64,000 nucleotides of DNA from Ensifer adhaerens. GTDB lineage: Bacteria > Pseudomonadota > Alphaproteobacteria > Rhizobiales > Rhizobiaceae. Positions within the stretch are counted from its first letter, which is position 1. Every line of letters starts with the position of its first letter. Of this stretch, positions 44,801-52,835 are shown one piece after another. The translations under genes were made by a program, and so were the position numbers. Below the pieces are notes generated by a model, which did not search any database, was not told the origin of the DNA, and saw nothing but the letters and a program-made list of their open reading frames with translations. The DNA is taken from the NCBI RefSeq assembly GCF_002007205.1, contig NZ_LAZS01000010.1, forward strand, positions 124,001 to 188,000. Reading direction: 5' to 3'.

Positions 44801-47322
44801 TTTTCGGCGAGCTCACCTTCGAACTCCGGCTTGATGCCGAGCATCGGGCCTTCGGCGCGCACCGGCAGTTTCAGCGAGCGCTCGACGGCGCGGCCGCCGG
44901 CTTCACGCATGCGCACGGTGACGGTGGCGTCGAGCAACTGCGTGGTCGAGGGCACTTCCTCGATCAGCACGTCGAAGCTGGATTTGCCTTCCTCGTCGAG
45001 TGCGGACAGTTCCTCAAGCGGCAGGCGCGTGTCTTCGCTGGCCTCTTCATCGGCAAGCCCGAAGGAATAGCCCTTGAAGGCGGCATTTTCGCGCGTCGGC
45101 TTGATCGTCACTTCGCCTTCAAGTTCGAGGCCGGCAGCCGGCGCGCCATAGAGATAGCGCCCGTCGACGGCGACACTTGCCGTCTCGCCGACGGCGATTT
45201 CCTTGGCATCGCTCGTCAGATCGAATTCGGTGCGATCGGGCACGAAGTCGTCGACCAGGAACTGCTTCTCGCCGATCGCCGGGGACTTCGGGTCGGTAAA
45301 GATCTGCATCGTCCAGGTGCCGCGCATGGCGTTTGCCTGCGTGTCGAGATCGAGCGTGTGGCCGCCGAGCTTGCCGCCGGGGCTGGCCATGCGGCGATAT
45401 TCGACGCCATCGGGCCGGAGGAAGACGAAGGTCAGCGGCAGGTCTTCGATCGCCATGCCGTCGACATCGCGGGCAAGCGCTGCCGCATGCACGGTTTCGC
45501 CGGCACGATAGATGCCGCGCTCGGTCCAGGCGAGAATGTCGATGGCGCCCGGGGCCGCGCGGCCGGTTACGCCGCGATCCGAAAGGTCGAAGCCGGCGCG
45601 GCTCATGTCAAGGAAGACATAGTCGTCCTCGCCCTTCTTCGCGGTGATGACTGCCGGCGTCAGGCCCGCCGTGCCACGGATCAGGCCGGCCGTGAAGGTG
45701 ACGCGGCCGTCGCCATCGCTTACCGCCGTGCCGAGGATTTCGTTGTTCTTGGCGACGAGCTGCAGTTCGACACCTTCGATCGGCTCGGCCGTGGCAAGCG
45801 AGCGGACGAAGACGTTCAGCCCGTCGGTGCCGGCGTAGGTGGAAATGCCGATATCGGAAACGACGAACCATTGCGTCGCGCGCGCGTCCCATTCCTGGCT
45901 GACGCCGGTGGTCGGCGCGGCGGTCAGGACATAGACGCCGGCTTTTCGCTGCGGCAGCGCTTCATCGACCGGAAAGCTTGTGACGACTTCCTTGTTGACG
46001 TCACGCTCGATGTCGATCGAGCCCTGCCATACAAGTTCGCCGATTTCGTCTTCGATGCGCTGGGCGCTGTAGCCGTCGAGCTGGGTCAGGAACTGCGAGC
46101 TCTGCAGCACCTGGGCGATGCTGCGATCGCCGACGCGGTAGAGTTTCAGATTGGCGCTGTCGGTGTTGACGGAGACGAGCGGGATGCCGCGGCGCGCGGT
46201 TGACGGCAGCACGAAGCTGTCGCCGGTGAAACGCACCATCTGCGCGCGGTCCGCGACATAGATGTCGAGGGTCACGGGCGCTTCGAGTACTTCGTCGACG
46301 GTGGAGGGCAGGCCAGTGCGAAGGGTCAGCTTGTAGCGTTCGCCATGCGAAAGGCCCTCGACGCAGATCTGGTCGCCCTTGGCTTCGAGCGCCTTGGGTG
46401 CCGTGCCGTTGACGGTGACGAAGGAGGCATAGTCGGCGCCGCTCTTCAAGAGCTGCTCGGAGAACTGCACGCAGGCGCGTGGGCTCGCCGCATCGGAATC
46501 GATCGTATGTTCGACGACGCGGAAGCCCTTGCGCTGCTTGAGTTCGAGATAGGCCGCCTCGACCGATTTCGCCTTCACCAGCTCGAGGCTCGCCTTGTAG
46601 GCGTTCAGCGCGGCGCGGAAATTCTCAGCGCCTTCGAGCGATTTTGCCATGACGGCAAGCGCATGCGCCCGGCTCTCGGTGGTGCGGGTGAGCTCGTAGC
46701 CGTTGATTGCGGCGATCGCCGCCTGGATCGACACGCTTGAGTTGTTGGTGATGCGGTTTGCGGTGCGCGCCGCCTCCAGCCAGAGTTCGGCATCATCAGG
46801 ATTGATCGCCAGCGCGCCCTGGAAGGCCTTCAGCGCAACCTCGATATTGCCCATGCCGGCTTGGCCGCGCGCCATGTCGATGAGCGTGTTGACGCCCATG
46901 CCCTGCTGATCGTCGGCCAGCGTCAGATTGGCCTTGGTGTTGCGCGCGTCCTGCAACAACTGATCCGACAGGAATTTCAGGCGGGGTGGCGCACCGATGT
47001 CGGCTTGTGTGACCTGCGGCTGCACGACCTTGCCGGCGATGGCGCCGGGGAAGGTGTTGAGCTGGTTATAGTCGGATTTGAGGAAGCACCACTTCACCTT
47101 GGGATTGTAGGTAAAAGCGCGGCAGGCCTGATCCGCGATGCAGGTCTGCTGGCATTCGTCGAGCGAGACGTTCTGTTCGGTCCTGAGGTCAAAACCGAAA
47201 TAGTCGCCATCCTGGGTGATCTCGATCTGCCGTCCACTCTCCTGGGCGACGACCGGGCTACCGGCGGTCAAAAGAGACAATAAGAGGGTGGAAAGGCCGA
47301 AAAACGCGCGCACAGACATCAA
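41863..47322 (-). CDS. Bacterial alpha-2-macroglobulin with N-terminal PAN/apple domain
   Basis: The 1819-residue periplasmic protein starts with a signal peptide (residues 1-26, ending VVA) without a lipobox. A Cys-rich PAN/apple domain (about 30-105, with ECQQTCIADQACRAFTYNP) and a helical repeat segment with TPR-like motifs (about 140-230) follow. MG domains then lead to the thioester motif CTEQ (C1371-Q1374) inside YPYGCTEQTTSRALP and the alpha-helical thioester domain. An intact CxEQ means it can form the covalent protease-trapping bond. It is paired with pbpC, as in E. coli YfhM/PbpC. The PAN domain and soluble signal peptide distinguish it from the E. coli lipoprotein. Confidence 0.95.
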   Translation of the reverse strand: MMSVRAFFGLSTLLLSLLTAGSPVVAQESGRQIEITQDGDYFGFDLRTEQNVSLDECQQTCIADQACRAFTYNPKVKWCFLKSDYNQLNTFPGAIAGKVVQPQVTQADIGAPPRLKFLSDQLLQDARNTKANLTLADDQQGMGVNTLIDMARGQAGMGNIEVALKAFQGALAINPDDAELWLEAARTANRITNNSSVSIQAAIAAINGYELTRTTESRAHALAVMAKSLEGAENFRAALNAYKASLELVKAKSVEAAYLELKQRKGFRVVEHTIDSDAASPRACVQFSEQLLKSGADYASFVTVNGTAPKALEAKGDQICVEGLSHGERYKLTLRTGLPSTVDEVLEAPVTLDIYVADRAQMVRFTGDSFVLPSTARRGIPLVSVNTDSANLKLYRVGDRSIAQVLQSSQFLTQLDGYSAQRIEDEIGELVWQGSIDIERDVNKEVVTSFPVDEALPQRKAGVYVLTAAPTTGVSQEWDARATQWFVVSDIGISTYAGTDGLNVFVRSLATAEPIEGVELQLVAKNNEILGTAVSDGDGRVTFTAGLIRGTAGLTPAVITAKKGEDDYVFLDMSRAGFDLSDRGVTGRAAPGAIDILAWTERGIYRAGETVHAAALARDVDGMAIEDLPLTFVFLRPDGVEYRRMASPGGKLGGHTLDLDTQANAMRGTWTMQIFTDPKSPAIGEKQFLVDDFVPDRTEFDLTSDAKEIAVGETASVAVDGRYLYGAPAAGLELEGEVTIKPTRENAAFKGYSFGLADEEASEDTRLPLEELSALDEEGKSSFDVLIEEVPSTTQLLDATVTVRMREAGGRAVERSLKLPVRAEGPMLGIKPEFEGELAENSVGKFRVIAVDPAGSKIAMPGVLWKLISVERNYHWYRDGSAWKYEPVVTTKQVANGSVDLTEDGGDISVPVGWGRYRLEVETTAIDGPTSSVEFDAGWYVAATSTETPDGLEIALDKEKYAVGDTAKLKVSPRFSGELLVTVGTENLITTQTASIAAEGGEIDLPVTDAWGAGAYVTATLYRPGDAQESRMPMRAIGIKWLSVDPAERKLAVTLDAPEKMEPRQPLDISLQVAGAGTDEEAYVTIAAVDVGILNLTRYEPPNPEAWYFGQRQLGLEIRDLYGRLIDGSLGATGKLRTGGDGGQVALQGSPPTEKLVAFFEGPVQLDGDGKATVSFDIPQFNGTARLMAVAWTKSGVGHATRDVVIRDPVVVTASLPRFLAPGDRSDLRLDIANTDAPAGDYQIQVTTSGQATVEQPGTGSTVTLDQGGRASITLPVVGQYPGNGVVTVALTGANGLSLEQSLDLLVRPATLPVTQRQVVSIAPGSSLTVDGQLLADSILQGASVNLSVTRSAAFDMPALLMTLDRYPYGCTEQTTSRALPLLYLSELAKQSGLADDEGVTKRVQEAIYRVLSNQSSSGSFGLWGPGYGDLWLDAYVTDFLTRAREQKYDVPEAAMVQALENLQNGVSYDTNAKDRGNEIAYALYVLARNRKAAINDLRYYANTLINDFPTPLAKAHIAAALSLYGDAQGAQDTFANAANMSTGLVNVSLSRSDYGSSLRDGAAVLALAAESRPVPPIVPELSKMVAREWEQKTYTSTQEQAWMLLAARAIQNGDEDMALDVNGASKTGSYAAQMTGDALITHPVVIRNQGADPVSAVVTTVAAPAQPLSAGGDGFTIERTYYTLDGAEANVMEARQNERYVVVLKVTEANDWPSRVLVTDLLPAGFQIDNPSLVDSAQLSNFEWLGEITATHTEFRNDRFVAALDRSIGAGREVTLAYVVRAVTPGTYDHPAATVEDMYRPQLSARTATGRMEVLAAQ

Positions 47323-47531
47323 GTCCTCCCAACGCTGCCGGTCTCGATTGAGGCTTCACTTTTCAGGCTTCCGCCCCGCTTGTCAACCGAGGAGCAGTCG
47401 ACGCGCGACGCAATTTCAGCGGGAGCGCGCTGGTGTGAAGGATCAAACATCGATCCGGAATGAAACAGGATAAAACGATATGTAAATCAGACTATTATGA
47501 CGGTTGGCCAAAGCGCGGGCAAACCGCGCCG

Positions 47532-48197
47532 CTAGCCTCGTTGTTCCCTCAGGAAGACGGTCAGGGAGCGACCGGCGTCCAGAATATGGTCCCGCGTCAA
47601 GGCTGAGGCCCGCTCGGCGTCGCGTGCCATGCAGGCATCGAGGATCGCCTTGTGCTCGTGCCGCGCGCGCGCAACGCCCGAGGTCAGCGTCAGCTGCGCC
47701 CGCAGGTAACGGTCGATGCGATCGAGCGAGGCGCGGACGATCTGGAGGTAATAGGGGCGCCGCGCGGCCTCGTAGAGGCTGTAGTGGAAATTGCGGTTGA
47801 TTTCGCCCCAGCGGTCGGAATTCTCCTCCTGCTCGAATTCTTCGCAATGCTGGCGTGCAAGCTCAAGCGTGCGACGGTCGAGATTGGGCACGGCGAGCCG
47901 AATGACTTCGGCCTCTATGAGTGCACGGAACTCGAAGATCTCCTCGATTTCCTCGATCGAAAGACCGGCGACGACCGCGCCCTTGTAGCGCTCCGTGGTG
48001 ATGAGGCCGTGCTGTTCCAGCCGCGAAAGCGCCTCGCGCACCGGAATGCGGCTGGTGTTGAACATCTGGGCGATGTGGTCCTGGCGCAGGTTCTCGCCCT
48101 CGGCGAGGTCACCTTCGATGATCGCCTTGCGCAAAGCCTCATAGACGATATCGGCCGCTGAGGCGGCTTGCCTGACATCGACGGCGTCGAGTTTCAT
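47532..48197 (-). CDS. GntR-family regulator, FCD (FadR) subgroup
   Basis: The 221-residue protein has an N-terminal GntR winged helix (about 15-80: LRQDHIAQMFNTSRIPVREALSRLEQHGLI) and a C-terminal FCD helical effector domain (about 88-215) with FEFRALIEAEVIRLA and the metal-ligand-like His in RNFHYSLY and HEHKAIL. The ATG at 48197 gives the usual domain placement. FCD regulators commonly bind ATTGGATCCAAT-like palindromes; two copies of exactly that sequence lie upstream of the racemase-like gene and the peptide importer, so it is the best candidate regulator of that module. Confidence 0.9.
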   Translation of the reverse strand: MKLDAVDVRQAASAADIVYEALRKAIIEGDLAEGENLRQDHIAQMFNTSRIPVREALSRLEQHGLITTERYKGAVVAGLSIEEIEEIFEFRALIEAEVIRLAVPNLDRRTLELARQHCEEFEQEENSDRWGEINRNFHYSLYEAARRPYYLQIVRASLDRIDRYLRAQLTLTSGVARARHEHKAILDACMARDAERASALTRDHILDAGRSLTVFLREQRG

Positions 48198-48444
48198 CCT
48201 GTTCAAACCCTGCTGGCCAGGTCTTCGCGCCTGGCGGACTCGGAAATGCGCAAGCGCGGTTTTCTTAGAGGTCATAGGTCCAATCAGGGTGTCGGGCAAC
48301 TGCGTCTGTGTTTGAATACGGGGAGCCCGGACGTGACCTTGCCCCAGGGGACAGCAGGTATTCGCTTCAAGGCGCTTGACCTTCGCCGCAACGCCTATTC
48401 TTCTAAGCGCCTATTCCTAGGGTTGAAGCTTGCTTGGATGGTTT

Positions 48445-48759
48445 ATGAGTGAGATCCAGAACAAGTCCGTGGCACTTGTGACGCAGATTGAAGGCGCGCT
48501 TGCCGATGCGTCGCCGTCAGATCGAGCTCAGTCATTCCTCGAAAGATCGCTGGATCTCTATTTTGCGCTCGGCGGGTCCCCTGACGCTGCCGCCAAGCTG
48601 GTGACGCAGGCCCGCAGCGGCTTGCCGTTGCGGGTGGAATCAGCCGTGGCCAATGTGGTCATCGAGCTCGCGGCTGCGAGCCACCTCAGCGACATCGACA
48701 TGATCCAGGCGGCGTACAACCGTCTTGACGTTGAGCTCAAGACGCAACGTTCAAAGTAG
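48445..48759 (+). CDS. Hypothetical protein (104 residues)
   Basis: The frame begins MSEIQNKSVALVTQIEGALA at 48445 (an upstream in-frame ATG at 48430 is possible) and ends at 48759. Composition is normal for a soluble all-alpha protein, with helices of roughly 10-25, 28-42, 62-80 and 84-96 residues and no signal peptide, membrane segment or Cys. I do not recognise the family. It stands alone between the divergent GntR gene and the racemase-like gene, and a role in the proline-peptide module cannot be inferred from sequence. Confidence 0.6.
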   Translation: MSEIQNKSVALVTQIEGALADASPSDRAQSFLERSLDLYFALGGSPDAAAKLVTQARSGLPLRVESAVANVVIELAAASHLSDIDMIQAAYNRLDVELKTQRSK

Positions 48760-49257
48760 ATAAGACGAGCAGACCGGTTGCTTGCTGTGTGAGGAACGAC
48801 CCGGGGCGCTCCGTGCCCCGATGTCCGGGGGATTTCGTTGCGCCTGCGGTAGGGGGCGAATGGACATCGGCGTGACTTGCCCGCATGCCGGCTCGTAATC
48901 GTGACGCCAGCGTGTGCAGGTTCGTTTCCCTGCAAACCGCGACGTATCGATCTCGGTGAAAGCCAACACGCTCATGCGCGGCCTGCCATGATGCCGTTGC
49001 AGCGCGGGTCGGCTTCGCGCGCTCGAAATCGAGTGCGGAAAAGAAAATCAAACGCGCTTTACCGAGGATGAGACCTACGCAGACGGCTCCGAAAAAATCT
49101 GGATTGTATATTGGATCCAATTTTTCTATGAGTCGGTTCGGCCGGGATGGGCGTGATCGCGCTGCTGTCGCCGGCCAATGTGGGAGCACCGCCGATGCAA
49201 CGGCGCATCGGTGCCGCCCCGGTGGCGCCCTGCCACCACCATGGAAGGAGAAAGGGC
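48760..49257. other. Intergenic region upstream of the racemase-like gene
   Basis: This 498-base gap contains the GntR-type operator candidate at 49103-49127. The open frames in it have Arg/Pro-biased composition and no ribosome-binding sites that I can support. I see no RNA gene. Confidence 0.5.
49103..49127 (-). promoter_or_regulatory. GntR/FCD-type operator candidate, copy 1 (before the racemase-like gene)
   Basis: The centre is the perfect 12-bp palindrome ATTGGATCCAAT (49110-49121). Read on the minus strand, 24 of 25 bases match 51118-51142 before the peptide importer. The same 12-bp palindrome is the established operator of the FCD regulator VanR of Caulobacter. It is 137 bases before the gene start. 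Confidence 0.75.
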
Positions 49258-50289
49258 ATGCGCAGCAACAAGGTCGTCCATATCATTTCCTGCCACGCGG
49301 AAGGGGAGGTCGGCGACGTCATCGTCGGCGGCGTCGCGCCGCCGCCGGGCAACACACTCTGGGAACAGCGACGCTTCATTGCCGAGGACCAGACGCTGCG
49401 CAACTTCGTGCTCAACGAGCCGCGCGGCGGCGTGTTTCGCCATATCAACCTGCTCGTGCCGCCGAAGGATCCGCGTGCGACGATGGGCTTCATCATCATG
49501 GAGCCCGAGGATACGCCGCCGATGTCCGGCTCGAATTCGATCTGCGTCTCCACCGTTCTGCTCGACAGCGGCATCGTGCCGATGCAGGAGCCGGAAACGC
49601 GCATGGTGCTCGAAGCGCCGGGCGGACTGGTGAACGTCGTTGCCGAGTGCCGCAACGGCAAGGCCGAGCGCATCACCGTCACCAACGTGCCGTCCTTTGC
49701 CGACAAGCTCGATGCCAAGCTCGAAGTCGAGGGCCTGGGTACGCTGACGGTCGATACCGCCTATGGCGGCGACAGCTTCGTCATCACCGACGCCCGCGCG
49801 CTCGGGTTTTCGGTGACGCCGGACGAGGCGCGTGAACTCGCCGAAACCGGCATCAAGATTACCCGCGCGGCCAATGAACAGCTGGGCTTCACCCATCCGG
49901 AAAACCCGGAATGGGCTCATATCTCCTTCTGCCAGTTGACGATGCCGGTCGAAGAAAAGGACGGCATTCTACATGGCCGCAACACGGTGGTCATCCAGCC
50001 GGCCAAGCTCGACCGCTCGCCGACCGGGACCGGCTGCTCGGCGCGCATGGCGGTGCTGCACGCGCGTGGGCTGATGAAGGTCGGCCAGCGCTTCAGCGGC
50101 CATTCCATCATCGATTCGACGTTTGATTGCCGCATCGTCGGCGAGACGACGGTCGGCGGACGCCCGGCGATCGTTCCTGAGATTTCCGGCCGCGCCTGGA
50201 TTACCGGCACGCACCAGGTGATGCTCGACCCGGCGGACCCGTGGCCGGCAGGCTATCGCCTCGCCGATACCTGGCCGCGCAAGCAGTAA
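49258..50289 (+). CDS. Proline racemase superfamily enzyme with Ser/Thr at the catalytic positions
   Basis: The 343-residue protein starts [20 protein letters not shown], the superfamily's opening. At the first catalytic site, where racemases have MCGH, it reads MSGSNSI with Ser90. At the second, where racemases have DRSPCGTG, it reads DRSPTGTGC with Thr256 and a nearby Cys260. Thr at the second position is known from trans-3-hydroxy-L-proline dehydratases, which keep Cys at the first. This chain has neither cysteine in place, so proline racemization is unlikely; dehydration or epimerization of a hydroxyproline-like substrate is possible. A GGAAGGAG site precedes the ATG. Its control element is shared with the peptide importer downstream. 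Confidence 0.88.
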   Translation: MRSNKVVHIISCHAEGEVGDVIVGGVAPPPGNTLWEQRRFIAEDQTLRNFVLNEPRGGVFRHINLLVPPKDPRATMGFIIMEPEDTPPMSGSNSICVSTVLLDSGIVPMQEPETRMVLEAPGGLVNVVAECRNGKAERITVTNVPSFADKLDAKLEVEGLGTLTVDTAYGGDSFVITDARALGFSVTPDEARELAETGIKITRAANEQLGFTHPENPEWAHISFCQLTMPVEEKDGILHGRNTVVIQPAKLDRSPTGTGCSARMAVLHARGLMKVGQRFSGHSIIDSTFDCRIVGETTVGGRPAIVPEISGRAWITGTHQVMLDPADPWPAGYRLADTWPRKQ

Positions 50290-50298
50290 GGTCTCCCC

Positions 50299-50325
50299 GT
50301 GCGGGCTGCATATCGTGGCCCGCAC
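50299..50325. terminator. Hairpin between convergent racemase-like and cupin-XRE genes
   Basis: A perfect 8-bp stem (50299-50306 with 50318-50325) encloses an 11-base loop. There is no clear U-run, so termination strength is uncertain. Confidence 0.5.
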
Positions 50326-50346
50326 GCTTCGCCCGGCTTTGCCTGC

Positions 50347-50967
50347 TCAGTCTTCCTTGATGATCCGGGTGGTGCCGACCCAGAGCTCTCGCGCCGGCCC
50401 TGCGCCGACATTGCGGGCGCGATGCGGCAGCGAGGCGGGGAAGTGCAGGGTGTCGCCGGCCTTCAGGAAATATTCCTTGCCGTCGATCTCATAGAGCATC
50501 TCGCCCTCGATCAGATAGAGGAAGTCCTCGCCTTCGTGGCTCGTCAGTTCGGAGGCGTATCCCTTGGGCATATGGGTGATGCAACCATTGAGCGCCGCAC
50601 CGGGAAAGCCGCGTTCGATCAGCTCGTAGACGCGCTCCTTCGTCTCGACATTGTAACCGGGCCGCTCGCCGGCGTGCGAGACCATCGAATGCGAATGCTG
50701 CGGCGGCTGCGACAGGAAGGTATCGACGCTGGTGCCGAGCGCGTTGGCGACGTTGTAGAGCGAGATCAGCGAGGGGGTGGAAATGCCGCGCTCGATCTGG
50801 CTGATGAAGCCTTCCGTCAGCCCGGCCTCGCGCGCCACGTCTTTCATCGTCTTGCCAATTTCCTTGCGGCGGGCTCTCAGCATTTGTCCGAGCGAGGCGG
50901 GCGTTGCGGCTTCGGGGAGGGAGGCGCCTTCTTGGGCTTCAGGCGCCTCTTCGATCTTCACGGGCAT
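50347..50967 (-). CDS. XRE-family regulator with C-terminal cupin sensor
   Basis: The 206-residue protein has an XRE helix-turn-helix (about 25-80: LGQMLRARRKEIGKTMKDVAREAGLTEGFISQIERG in parts) and a cupin_2 domain (about 110-200) with SHEGEDFLYLIEGEMLY and LHFPASLPHRARN. Such regulators control amino-acid, polyamine or peptide genes. The ATG at 50967 is preferred; the open frame extends to 51108 but would run through the palindrome at 51003. It is divergent from the peptide importer. Its own operator is probably that palindrome. Confidence 0.9.
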   Translation of the reverse strand: MPVKIEEAPEAQEGASLPEAATPASLGQMLRARRKEIGKTMKDVAREAGLTEGFISQIERGISTPSLISLYNVANALGTSVDTFLSQPPQHSHSMVSHAGERPGYNVETKERVYELIERGFPGAALNGCITHMPKGYASELTSHEGEDFLYLIEGEMLYEIDGKEYFLKAGDTLHFPASLPHRARNVGAGPARELWVGTTRIIKED

Positions 50968-51002
50968 GACTTTCTTTCCGCTTGACTCACGTCTATCGAT
51001 GT

Positions 51003-51021
51003 ACTTTAGTCCAGCTAAAGT
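51003..51021. promoter_or_regulatory. Perfect inverted repeat, probable operator of the cupin-XRE regulator
   Basis: ACTTTAG and CTAAAGT form perfect 7-bp arms around TCCAG, 36 bases upstream of the regulator's start codon. TTTAG...CTAAA elements of this kind fit XRE-cupin autoregulation; assignment is by position. Confidence 0.65.
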
Positions 51022-51117
51022 TGGTTCGGCAAGCCGATCAGATCGCATGCCAGCCTTCTTGAAAAGGGGAACTACAAGAACGTCTTCGCGGCAATCCGTC
51101 GGCGGCAAAAAACACTA

Positions 51118-51142
51118 AGAAAAATTGGATCCAATATCCAAT
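51118..51142 (+). promoter_or_regulatory. GntR/FCD-type operator candidate, copy 2 (before the peptide importer)
   Basis: This has the same 12-bp palindrome ATTGGATCCAAT (51124-51135) and 24 of 25 flanking bases as 49103-49127, in opposite orientation. A further half-site ATCCAAT follows directly. It is 52 bases before the binding-protein gene, so it may control the importer and the divergent XRE gene. Confidence 0.75.
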
Positions 51143-51194
51143 AAGCGTGTTCGACGCACGATCGATGGTGGCTGCGGTCAAAAGGAGGAGTGAG

Positions 51195-52772
51195 ATGAAA
51201 CGTATACTGCCTATCCTGCTCGGCGCGACGCTCGGGCTGCTTGCGACCACCTCGGCATTTGCGATCGAACGCGGCGGCGCGATGACATTTGCGCGCTATG
51301 ACGACTCCACCGTCATCGATCCCGTCTATGCCGACCGCAATCCCGATCTCTGGATGGTCAACGGCCTCTATGAGACGCTGCTGCGCAACGGCCCCGACGG
51401 CTCGATCGTGCCGGGTCTCGCCGAGGCTCACGAAGTCTCCGCCGATGGCAAGACCATCACCCTGGCGCTGAGAGGCGGTCTCAAGTTCTCCGACGGCTCG
51501 GATCTGACCGGCGCCGACGTCGTCTTCTCGCTGGACCGGGCACGCAATGCCGATCTCGGCCCTTGGGCGGGCCTGCTCGGCGCGGTCGACAAGGTCGCGG
51601 CCGACGGCAACAGGATCACCGTGTCCCTCAAGAACCCCGATCCGACGATCATCTCCATCCTTGCGACCTTCAACACCGGCATCATGCCGAAGGCAGCCTT
51701 CGAAAAGGCGGCCGGCGCGACCGACCAGGAAAAGGCGCGCGCCTTCTTCTCGGCTGGTCCGGTGACATCGGGGCCCTTCGTCATGAAGAGCCATGTGCAG
51801 GGCTCGAGCATGAGCTTCGAGCGCAACCCGAACTACTGGCGCCAGGGCGAAGACGGCAAGCCGCTGCCCTATCTCGACCGGGTGGAATTCCTCGTCATTC
51901 CGGATGACGCGACCCGCATCCTCAAGCTTCAGGCCGGCGAAGTCGACGCCGCCGAGTTCATTCCGTTTGCCCGTGTCGGCGAGCTCGGCGCCGATCCGAA
52001 CCTGAAGATGGAGCTCTTCCCCTCGACCCGCATCGTCTACGCGCCGATCAATACGCGCGAGGCGAAGAAGGACGGATCGAAGAACCCGCTTGCGGATATC
52101 AAGGTTCGGCAGGCGCTGAACTATGCGACTGACAAGAACGTGCTGATCAAGCTCGTGACCTTCGACACCGGCAAGCCGATGACCTCGCTGATGTCGGCGG
52201 CGACCCAGCTTCATTATGGCCCCGAGGCGCTCTACCCCTATGACCCGGAAAAGGCGAAGCAGTTGCTGTCGGAAGCCGGTCTCAGCGGCGGCTTCGAAGT
52301 GAAGCTCACCACGCTTGCCGGCAGCGCCGACGATGCGACGCTGTTTACCGCTCTTCAGCAGATGTGGGCGCCGCTCGGCGTCAACCTCAAGGTCGAGCAG
52401 GTCGACAACCCGACCCGCGGCGAGAAGAACCGTTCGGGCGATTTCGACATCCATACCTATGGCTGGGCGAACGACGTCAACGACCCGGCGCAGGTGACCG
52501 GCTGGCTCGGCTACTACAAGCAGCGCCAGGCCGTCGGCACCGGCTGGAACAACCAGGAATTCAACACGCTGTTCGAGGCCTCCAACGTCGAGACCGATCC
52601 GGCCAAGCGCAAGGACGAGTACAAGCGCATGCAGGAGATCTACGCGGCAGAAGCGCCGCTGCTCTTCCTGTTCGAGACGCCGTTTGCCGTCGCCGTCTCC
52701 AAGTCGATCGAAGGCTACGTCCAGACGCCGCTCGGGGCCAATGACTTCTCTGAAGCCTGGCGCGCCGACTGA
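51195..52772 (+). CDS. Peptide ABC transporter substrate-binding protein (family 5, DppA-like)
   Basis: The 525-residue periplasmic protein has a Sec signal peptide (residues 1-23, ending AFA) and the SBP_bac_5 fold: LWMVNGLYETLLR, GLKFSDGSDLTGADVVFSLDRA, TSGPFVMKS and RQALNYATDKNVLIKL are family segments. It delivers oligopeptides or opine-like compounds to the permeases that follow. The ATG at 51195 follows AAAGGAGGAG. Context (racemase-like enzyme, Xaa-Pro aminopeptidase, shared operator) points to proline- or hydroxyproline-containing peptides. Confidence 0.92.
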   Translation: MKRILPILLGATLGLLATTSAFAIERGGAMTFARYDDSTVIDPVYADRNPDLWMVNGLYETLLRNGPDGSIVPGLAEAHEVSADGKTITLALRGGLKFSDGSDLTGADVVFSLDRARNADLGPWAGLLGAVDKVAADGNRITVSLKNPDPTIISILATFNTGIMPKAAFEKAAGATDQEKARAFFSAGPVTSGPFVMKSHVQGSSMSFERNPNYWRQGEDGKPLPYLDRVEFLVIPDDATRILKLQAGEVDAAEFIPFARVGELGADPNLKMELFPSTRIVYAPINTREAKKDGSKNPLADIKVRQALNYATDKNVLIKLVTFDTGKPMTSLMSAATQLHYGPEALYPYDPEKAKQLLSEAGLSGGFEVKLTTLAGSADDATLFTALQQMWAPLGVNLKVEQVDNPTRGEKNRSGDFDIHTYGWANDVNDPAQVTGWLGYYKQRQAVGTGWNNQEFNTLFEASNVETDPAKRKDEYKRMQEIYAAEAPLLFLFETPFAVAVSKSIEGYVQTPLGANDFSEAWRAD

Positions 52773-52788
52773 TAGCGGAACGATCTGC

Positions 52789-52818
52789 GAGAGCCGGGCG
52801 GCAAGCCGCCCGGTTCTC
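52789..52818 (+). terminator. Intercistronic stem-loop after the peptide-binding protein gene
   Basis: A 13-bp stem with one G-U pair (52789-52801 with 52806-52818) and a CAAG loop lies between the binding-protein and permease genes, without a U-run. It probably stabilises the upstream message, as at the sugar importer. Confidence 0.6.
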
Positions 52819-52835
52819 CGTTGAAGGTTGGAACC

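Noticed and set aside
43201-46203. Very long open frame on the plus strand opposite the alpha-2-macroglobulin gene (about 1000 codons)
   Set aside because: It is a mirror frame caused by high GC and the codon bias of the real minus-strand gene. Its translation is rich in Arg, Ala, Asp and Gly with no recognisable domain.
49258-50289. Plain annotation as proline racemase or 4-hydroxyproline epimerase
   Set aside because: Both catalytic cysteine positions are substituted (Ser90, Thr256), so the specific activity cannot be taken from the family name.
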